From: Catonia carolina
Taxonomy: Eukaryota > Arthropoda > Insecta > Hemiptera > Achilidae
Length of the DNA stretch: 64,000 bases
Assembly: GCA_035578175.1 (NCBI GenBank)
Contig: JAQMRL010000003.1
Span: forward strand, 57,768,672 to 57,832,671
Reading direction: 5' to 3'
In this document: positions 56,913 through 64,000 of the stretch, one piece after another
How positions within the stretch are numbered: position 1 is the first letter of the stretch
How the letters are laid out: every line of letters starts with the position of its first letter
The notes under the pieces: model-generated
Told to the model about the DNA's origin: nothing
The model's database searches: none
The model's input: only the letters and a program-made list of their open reading frames with translations
Translations under genes and position numbers: made by a program

Positions 56913-57598
56913 ATGGCGTCGTGTTCTGGTGCTATGTCAACGAGAATTAAACAACGCGAATTGAACAACTTTTGAAGCGCTACCGTGACGAAGGAGACGA
57001 CTTTCTTTTGAATATTGTGACGGGGGACGAGTCATGGGTTCATCATTACGATCCCGAAGAAAAAAGGCAGAGCGCTGAATATCGTCATCCACATTCTCCT
57101 GTTGTGAAAAAGTTCAAAACACAACCGTCCGCAAAAAAAATTCTTTTGACTGTGTTTTGGGATGCTCGCCGAGTTTATGTGACTGATTATCTGGAACGAG
57201 GGGCAACGGTAAATTCTGCTCAGTATATACAGACTCTGAAACACCTCCGACGTCGAGTTTGTCGTGTTAGAGGCAACCTGGCGCCAATAATTTTGCAACA
57301 CGACAATGCTCGTCCACACACTTCGCGTGCAACTGGAGAGGCTCTGAGAAACCTGAAGTTTCAACCAATTTTACACCCTCCGTATTCTCCCGACCTTGCG
57401 CCTTGCGATTTTTATTTTTTTCCTCTACTGAAGAGAGACCTTAAGGGTAATCATTACAGCTCGGACAATGAGGTGAAGGCAGCTATTGCGTCCTGGGTTC
57501 GAGGAAAGTCGGAAGAATTTTTCAGTGACGGAATGAAAAAACTTGTTAAACGTTGGGAGAAATGTGTAATGCTTAACGGTGACTATATTGAAAAATAA
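56913..57598 (+). pseudogene. mariner transposase, N-terminal DNA-binding part deleted
   Basis: The original start is probably ATG at 56913 (MASCSGAMSTRIKQRE, 20 codons, then TGA at 56973). A second frame, open from 56951, carries the catalytic half: RYRDEGDDFLLNIVTGDESW, HHYDPEEKRQSAEYRH, LQHDNARPHTSRATGE, LHPPYSPDLAPCDFYFFPLL and a stop at 57596-57598. Numbered from 56972, the catalytic triad is D19, D111 and D146, with 34 residues between the last two, the mariner D,D34D signature. The helix-turn-helix region and linker are gone, and the N-terminal stub is out of frame with the rest. No ATG opens the catalytic frame (56972 is TTG). The catalytic half has no stop, so the deletion is young. 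The minus-strand frame over it is a shadow. Confidence 0.95.
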
Positions 57599-57670
57599 AT
57601 AGATAATTTGGTAGGTTAAGATTTGTACTTTAATTTGTTATTTACCCCATCTTGCTATTTCTTTTTGTTC

Positions 57671-57713
57671 GTCTTCTACAAGCATGTGTGCATTACTTAT
57701 CAGCCTACCCTCG
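57671..57713 (-). repeat. mariner right TIR
   Basis: Perfect inverted match to 56754-56796. Flanked outside by TA. Confidence 0.95.
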
Positions 57714-57715
57714 TA

Positions 57716-58329
57716 TGTACATCGATTTTTCTGTCATAATGCAACATGATATTTTCAAGTGAACCCTTCGTGTACAATTTACCAATGTACAACATTAGAA
57801 ATAACATTTCTCCGAGTTACAAAAAAGAAAAATAATACATAAACAGTCTCTTGTATAGATTCGTTATAGTAGAAGCACCGTTGTATTTGTAGTTGTCATC
57901 TGGGATTAAAGTCCAATTTTGTGTTGTGATTATATCAAATGAAAAATAAATGTTTCAATTTTCTTAGCATTAATTGCGTTCGTACGAATGGTATAGTTGC
58001 TTACAAATCTATTTTCCAGGCAGAAAAAGGAAAAGTAATAGATTTTCAGTGTACGAAAAAAGAAAATTTATGTTGTTGTTAGTAAATAAACAGTCACCAA
58101 TTAATTACCAGAAATTTCTTTACTCTATCTGAATGTGAGAAAATAACTATGTAATCTGTATTACATTTTAGTATTAAAGTATTTTTTGCAAAATTCATAA
58201 TGTTTGAAATTCTTGTCCAAAAGGATTCTAAAGAGTAAACCAGTGTGGCATTTCAATGAAAGTTCATAAGTTAATCAGCGTTATTATTGTTTTATCGTAT
58301 GCAGCCTATTTTAGACCATGTTAGGTGAC
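57716..58329. other. AT-rich spacer, nothing recognised
   Basis: No feature supported between mariner and the RT pseudogene. Confidence 0.4.
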
Positions 58330-59225
58330 TTTAGTTGTTTCTAAACTCTTTTTGCAGCCCACATTCTCAGCATTTAATCACTGTAGGCTTTTCTCCTTTC
58401 TTCTGTCCGGTGTTCTGTTTTTGCTCTTCATGGAAGCTCTTAACGTCCGCAATTAATTGTTTGAATTTAGTTCGGTTCATTAAGTTTCGGTTTATTCCGG
58501 TTTTCTTAGTATTTTTTCTGACTTCTTTGAATCACTTATCCGACACCTTGGGTCTATTGTTCAGTGTCTTAAACATTTGTTTTGTCAATCGTTTGTCATC
58601 CATTCTATACAGATGTCAGATAAATTTTAGTCTTCTTTTTCTAATCATTTCTATTAATCGTTCATTTCCCTCGTAAAGTTCTTCTCGTCCTCTTAACCTG
58701 TATTGTCCGTCTACAGTATCTTCAGACCCATTATCTTACAGAGGTTGTTTCTCTAAAACTTCACTGGTTCTCTTAGATCAGCCTTCCCGGTCATTCTAAG
58801 GCACTCACTCGCGTACTGACACAGTTTTTATTACAGTAGCCTGTTATAATGTCCAATCCTAGGCTTGTCTCGAGAGTGCTTCCTTCGTATCTTCCTCGGA
58901 GTGCACCGGCCATCTTTCCTTGTCTGTTTTCGCTTCCTTTTCGCTGGTCTTCTGTTGTATTATCTCTTTGAGGTACCTATCAACTTTTCCAATTTTTCCG
59001 TATTATGTCTTCAAACGAAGCGACGCTCTTGTGATTTTCGTTACGTATTTACTTTCTCGAAGGAAAGTTGTTGTCCTGCTTTTTCTACTTGTTTTTTAAC
59101 AGGTTGATTTGTTATATTGCTGTTTTCGCGAAAATAGAAATGATTGCTCGGTCGTCTGCAAAAGCAAGAAAGTTTATCTCTATACCATTCTTTGATCCTC
59201 CAGTTTTTACTTAGTTTAACATTTT
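58330..59225 (-). pseudogene. group B non-LTR RT, palm to C-terminus
   Basis: On the minus strand: NGIEINFLAFADDRAIISIF with the catalytic FADD at 59162-59151, then INLLKKQVEKAG-like and LSFEKVNT. Further on, CKIMGLK, REELYEGNERLIEMIRKRRL, KFI.HLYRMDDKRLTKQMFK, FKEVRKNTKKTGINRN and RTKFKQLIADVKSFHEEQK. This is the order of group B (see 50690) and is the only copy here that keeps the RT active-site motif. Gly of the GH(L)xRM block is lost (stop), and at least eight breaks exist. The plus-strand frames 58335-58676 and 58865-59107 are shadows of it. Confidence 0.8.
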
Positions 59226-60479
59226 TTAAAAATATTTATCAGTGTGATTAGACTGAAATTATATAGTTATATCAATCGATTTTTGAATAATTCAAGTGTG
59301 CAACGACTGTGTGTGGTCTAAAAGATAAAAGTACTAGTCATCGTCTTTCTATAATGGAAATACAATTTGCTGATATTATCATCTTTGTCTTTTATGTGAT
59401 TATACCAATAAAGGGTTAAAGTTTTGTACCTTATTGGCAATAAATTGTATTTGCTGCTTAGGTAAACTATCTACGGTTCAACACCATTGATAAGTGGCCA
59501 GTAAACAATGAAAGCGCACATTATTACTAGAACTATACGTACGTTGTAATAGATCATTGTATTGTATTGCGGTAATTCTGCAATAAACGTCAACGATAAT
59601 AGACTGCTAATAATATAGGTCCGCCTATTTCAATCGTACAATAGAGAATCTCTAATGACAGGTTTAACCTTTATAGACTTTTTGGGATGGATTTAATAAG
59701 ACGTATATAAAAAGCACTTACGTATTTCTATTAAAATTAATACACTAAGTTTAGTAGTCGATCTTCTGTAAAAACTTTGTGAATTTTTACTGCGTCACAC
59801 TATTTATTAAAGACCATAATCTGAACATTTAAGGATATACATAATGGATGAACTAAAAATGGGAAAAGCAACCCGCTCGGTTTTCAAAACAAAGAAATTA
59901 TTTAAAATATTCTAGATTACATGACTGGGGAAGCATTTGTCGTGAAATCTCTGATCGAATTCAGTGAAATTCTTGAACGTGTGTCTGAAACAACTAAGGT
60001 ATACGAAAGAACGAAAAACCGAGTTAAATTTGAAGAAAGAACCTGAGCAACTACGTCTTTTTTTATCACCGAGTAAAAAACCAAAACTTCCAAATGATAG
60101 ATAGTTAGTTTATTTTAAACTAAAAAACAACACAAAGTATATGAGGATAAATTAACAAGTAGGGTATATATGGTTATGAAAGTAATTTAAACATTTTTCT
60201 TAACTCATCATTTAAATTTTAAATATTTTATAATTTTCTTCAGTTCGTGTTCTCGAAATGGCACATAAAGTAAAGATAGTCACAGTGAGGCATCTAGATG
60301 GTTTTCTACATGATGCGTAAATACAATAATATCCTTAACATCTAAACGAAGATAAACTGTGCTTTCAAGAATATTCGCAAAAAGATCTGCCTTCTCCTCT
60401 TCCAACTTTGTTCACGAGTTGTCTTCCAAATACAATGGGATATGTCCGCTTCTTTAAGAAACCCTTTCGTTGCTTTCCA
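59226..60479. other. spacer with a faint gag-like frame
   Basis: At 59844-60045 the plus strand reads MDELKMGKATRSVFKTKKLF and, after stops and a frameshift, LIEFSEILERVSETTKVYER. It weakly recalls the N-terminus of Bel/Pao-type gag proteins. Too degraded to call. The remainder is AT-rich. Confidence 0.25.
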
Positions 60480-60890
60480 AATTGAACATCACAACTGTCA
60501 CATCCGCCAAAAATGCGTCAAATCGCTCAAATGCGTATTTCATCTTGTTAAATCTCGATCTAATCTACCACTGAAGTAAGAAATTAATTTGCTAAAACCA
60601 CTATGGACGTACGGAATTCAGATATTTGGTGTTGTTGCTTGAACCAATTAAAACACGATCTAGATGTCCTAATCTAGATACTAAAGATTCGCCACTGGAA
60701 CACATTGGTATGTTAGAAACTATACCCTTTATGCGGACTTACACATTACCTACGTAAAAGTCGGTGGAAGGCAACTATGTAAAATAAACTGCAAATCATC
60801 AAACGATCTCGTTTGATACATGGATATTCAAAATTTTCCGAATCTTAGGTGTCTCCGTCGTCCTTGGTGTAAGTATCTTCTTTAATAGTA
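60480..60890 (+). pseudogene. Jockey-like RT C-terminal fragment
   Basis: Plus strand: NASNRSNAYFILLNLDLIYH, then after a frameshift WTYGIQIFGVVA and RFATGTHWYVRNYTLYADLH followed by ITYVK. It matches the (L)xxRxxxxYFxLxxxSxLxxxxKLLxYKxxLxPxWTYGIQLWGxA and xWYVxNxxIHxDLxIPxVK blocks of Jockey C-termini. It is more diverged from 44455 and 34439 than these are from each other. Frameshifts and stops throughout. Confidence 0.6.
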
Positions 60891-62685
60891 TTCTTTTGGC
60901 GTTTCTTCTTCATCATCTTCCCCACCATTTCTTTCCCACTTCGCAATTGTTTTTCATCAGTTCGTCTTCACCGTGGAGGAAACGCTGCTGTGACCCCCTC
61001 CCACGCCTACTAATTGCTTTCATCCATTATAGTGATTGTGATATAATGTATAGTTCCATATTCAAAATTAAAGACAATTACAATTTCGTTGATGCAAACG
61101 TATTGATTACAAAATTGAAAATGGTTACGTACATAAATTGAATAATTAAAAATTCCTTTGATACCGTTGTGAATGTTAGGGTAGAATTATACTCTAACAG
61201 TTATTTAAATTTTGGTAAACATTAGGTTTAACATTTTTCACAATACCTACTATTCCTTTTCTAGAAATCTAGTTTTCCAATGAACAGCTGTCTTTCTTTT
61301 CGTGCAAAGATCCCGCGAGCCTTTAGAAACGCTCTACATTACCCACAAAGAATGGTTCACTAATGGTTTATTAATTGTGACTTCAGGTACTAAAAACTAT
61401 TGTACTTAGGTACAATTGTAGAGGTATTATTTACTTAGTTAACTTAACTTAATTTGAGTTAATTTTAAATTCATTAGGACGTTTATAAAATCTTCTTCAA
61501 TGAAAATTATATTTTTGTTAAATATTTCGATGAAGCATATGTGTGTGGAAACGAATATCTCACTCAATATTGTATTGTTTTATTTAAACACTTTTAAATT
61601 CTCTAGTGTTTTGTGTCGTTTCTAGAATCAATTTTGGTAAAATCTATTTCTAAATAACATGATTAATCACGTCTAGTTCATCACGTTTTACGAGATTTTT
61701 ATGGAATGTAGAATATAAATTATTTTTTCTTTTGAAAAACTATTTTTGTTGTTTACGTAGGATTATTGTGGACTATATCTTTTTATACCCACGTGCACTG
61801 TTAATATATAGGAGCAGCATTCTCTGTATGGCTATATCCGTAATGGAGTTGTAGCATTGAAATTAACTTTTTTTAACAGTAATAATCCTAAACAAAATTA
61901 TATTTTATTGTTTTTCCCTAGAATAGTAAATTGTTTATATTATTTCTTTTGATTAAATTCTACCTATTTTAAATTAGAAATTGAGAAAAAATAATTTCTG
62001 AACATATTTTTTTTAATAAATAAGGAAAATTGAATATTTAACAATTACTACATTATTTGAAATACACATTCTATTAGTTTTCTACCTATTCTCGTATATT
62101 GATTTTTATACAATATAACTTAATTAGACCCTTAGAAAAGATATTTTTTCAAAACAAACTCATAACGATGAGATTTAATGTAGGTTATGTCTGGTTATTG
62201 TTTAGGTTAGTAGTACCACTACTTAAATAATAATAAAAGTAATTAGTCGTTGTTCCATTTACCTCAGTTTCTTGTAATTTTCTTCAAATTTTCCTTCCAT
62301 TCCATGTGATGTAAATATGAAAGTATTACCATGTTTTCCTCATTGTTGGTAATGAATTACAGTTTTAATAGCTTTTTCTTATCAACTTTCATCCTTTAAG
62401 CTGGGTTCTATCAGTTATATGTTTCTATTAGCCATAAATCGTTTGTAATTTTCCTTTTTTTTATTTACTTATTTAATTTTCTGGTCAGATGCGAAAAAAT
62501 CCGCACCTTCTGAAATCTGGACTCCAGGAGGGTGTAAAATTGTCTTTACATTGACATTCCACTGATACAAACCCTATACAGATTTCATTAAACACAGTGA
62601 CAAGAAAAGCAAGGCAGGAGATTAGGAAACCAAGGAAAACAACTGTGAATCATGGTAGGCCTATATTGTGTAGAATAAAAACAAA
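60891..62685. other. AT-rich spacer; CT-rich patch at the start
   Basis: 60896-61020 is C/T-rich with a frame of low complexity on the plus strand. Nothing else recognised over 1.7 kb. Confidence 0.35.
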
Positions 62686-63464
62686 AAAATCTGGTGTGAA
62701 ACACTCACACAACTTTCTCTTGCCAATGCAAATTATACACCCCCAATGTAACCTAACATTCGCAATAAAACATGAGGAATAAACAAAAAAACTAACCTCA
62801 AAACTTATAAATTTATTTTAATCATGATTGTATGATGCAAAATGAAAATCAACCTCAGTTTGACTTAAAAATACGTAAATTACTCTTTCACACTAAACTA
62901 GGCTCTATAGAAAAAATGTTTGAAATAAAAGTTGTAGATCTTTTAAATTCCTATAAATTTGATTATACACTTTTTCGTAAAATGCATACTAAGGCTAAAA
63001 TCTTAAAAAAATCGATTTTTTACAGATTTTCATAAAAAATAAAACAGAAAATCACTAATTACCGCTAAACTAAGCGTTATAAAAAAACGTGTTTGAAATA
63101 AAAGTTGTAGAATTTTAAATTCTCTACAACGTATATTATATACATTTTTGCGCTAATGAAAATTAAAGCCGCAATCTTGAAAAACAATTTTTTTACGAGA
63201 AAACAGCCTTTCCAAAAAATTCAGCATACATGGCGACTACCCTATCTTGTAGATGCAGAGCATGAAAAATTTAGTTAATGAAGTTATTTTAAAAAAAAAC
63301 GTAGCAGCCGTTTTTGAGAAAATCGCAAAAAAGTGAAAAATGACACCAATAAACTACTACTTCCGGTTGACCGATTTTGATGAACATGTTCGTGTCGGGT
63401 CCGGTAGTAGTATCTAACTTAAGTTACGATTATCCGTTCTTGAGATATTCTGTTTACACACGCG

Positions 63465-63513
<49 letters not shown>

Positions 63514-63684
63514 TGATCGATCGCTAGAAACATGTTTTCTGGGTTCAGGGGTCTGAAAACGTGCATATCCGGGGAAAACTCAATTTCGAAAACCCGACAT
63601 GAAAACAGTACTTTCCTTCCTATATATTCGTATAGGAAAATATATTCATATATATGTTCATATAGGCAAGAGAAAGTAAAAATC
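62686..63684 (+). mobile_element. family F TIR element, full length with AC tract
   Basis: Left end AATCTGGTGTGAAACACTCA then ACAACTTTCTCTTGCCAATG. Right end AGGCAAGAGAAAGTAAAAAT. The interior has two degenerate units (CACTAAACTAGGCTCTATAG at 62900 and CGCTAAACTAAGCGTTATAA at 63062), each followed by TTGAAATAAAAGTTGTAGA. Then GCAGCCGTTTTTGAGAAAAT, GGTTGACCGATTTTGATGAA, TTCTTGAGATATTCTGTTTA and a long (CG)n(AC)n tract. No gene inside; the 67-codon frame at 62832 is not supported. Confidence 0.8.
63457..63510. repeat. (CG)n/(AC)n microsatellite in family F
   Basis: An alternating purine-pyrimidine tract: about six CG/CA units then about 20 AC units. It sits at the same internal site as shorter tracts in the copies near 16479, 16594 and 37885, so it grew from a seed inside the element. 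Confidence 0.9.
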
Positions 63685-64000
63685 ACATATAATTATGACA
63701 AAAAGCCTTAAAAATTTGCAAGCGGAAGACTTATTTTATCGTATATACCAATCATATGTCAATTTATTGGCCATTTTGCCACATTGTCAACCGCCAACAA
63801 CTACGACTGTCTGCTTTCCAAAGTTTGTTTAAAAGCGTAGTTTTTAGACTCTGTTGTTGAAATATTTGAGATAAAAGAACAACCTGTTTTTTAGTGGTGA
63901 ATAAGATCTATGTAATCTGAGATGGACAATAAATATATCATACGTAAAAAATGCAATAGGTATAATAAATGTAAGGTTTATTAGTTTATTTCACAACATT
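63685..64000. other. AT-rich end of window
   Basis: Nothing recognised. Confidence 0.4.

Larger units (their letters stand above)
56754..57713 (+). mobile_element. internally deleted mariner element
   Basis: A 960-bp element with TA on both sides (56752-56753 and 57714-57715) and 43-bp inverted termini that are identical base for base, beginning CGAGGGTAGGCTGATAAGTA. Full-length mariners are about 1.3 kb, so roughly 350-400 bp is missing. The gap falls in the first third of the transposase gene (see next entry). Perfect TIRs imply recent movement, presumably with transposase from another copy. Confidence 0.95.

Noticed and set aside
58335..59107. Two plus-strand ORFs of 113 and 80 codons
   Set aside because: They are shadows of the minus-strand group B reverse transcriptase, whose motifs (FADD, RKRRLKF, RMDDKRLTKQ) are clear.
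59844..60045. Bel/Pao gag gene
   Set aside because: Only a weak resemblance at the first 20 residues, with stops and a frameshift and no RT or LTR nearby.
1..64000. CRISPR array, bacterial operons, rRNA genes
   Set aside because: No regularly spaced short direct repeats, no dense coding or ribosome-binding-site pattern, and no recognisable rRNA blocks were seen.

Overview
The window looks like arthropod, most likely insect, nuclear DNA from a large transposon-rich genome. It is visibly AT-rich on both strands. It has no bacterial gene organisation, and it carries splice-like junctions, tRNA-derived SINEs, a mariner, hAT, Tigger-like and piggyBac-like elements, and many broken non-LTR retrotransposons. 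A hemipteran is a guess from general experience and is not shown by any one sequence. No complete host gene can be supported; the window reads as intergenic or intronic DNA.

Layout. 1-8.7 kb: SINE fragments, two copies of a ~385-bp interspersed repeat (here R385), a 188-codon unidentified ORF, a 50-codon ISXO2-like transposase tail and a minus-strand reverse-transcriptase (RT) remnant. 9.7-13.3 kb: two head-to-head copies of a TIR repeat (family F), then a 953-bp foldback element that is almost wholly self-complementary, then an RT tail. 14.4-18 kb: R385, a probable Tigger-like composite holding nested SINEs and microsatellites, a minus-strand ORF that may be an exon of a secreted Cys-rich protein, and a full SINE. 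19-26.3 kb: a piggyBac-like non-autonomous element, a 272-bp tandem duplication and a minus-strand RT pseudogene. 27-32.2 kb: a hAT transposase tail, an RT tail, R385, a decayed copy of an unnamed arthropod multicopy protein and a Tigger-like MITE. 33-43 kb: SINE, Jockey-like RT tail, solo LTR, family F, piggyBac-like MITE, RNase H fragment, R385, and a nested pair of RT fragments. 44-53.9 kb: Jockey-like and other RT fragments, one small candidate host exon (50156-50239), and an RT pseudogene split by a SINE with a perfect 12-bp target duplication. 55-64 kb: tandem dimer, hAT end, an internally deleted mariner with perfect TIRs, further RT fragments and a full-length family F copy.

The coding fragments come from several non-LTR groups: (1) Jockey-like; (2) an RNase H-bearing fragment, group uncertain; (3) a group whose tail ends in a conserved Tyr-Trp plus Lys-rich stretch (group B); (4) a group whose tail reads like VANV(L/C)RG (group A); (5) several RTE-like tails. 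Almost all are 5'-truncated and frameshifted. The mariner is an exception in its ends, which look recent. The two candidate exons are the only sequences for which a host coding role is proposed. If 50156-50239 is real, much of the window may be intron of a plus-strand gene.
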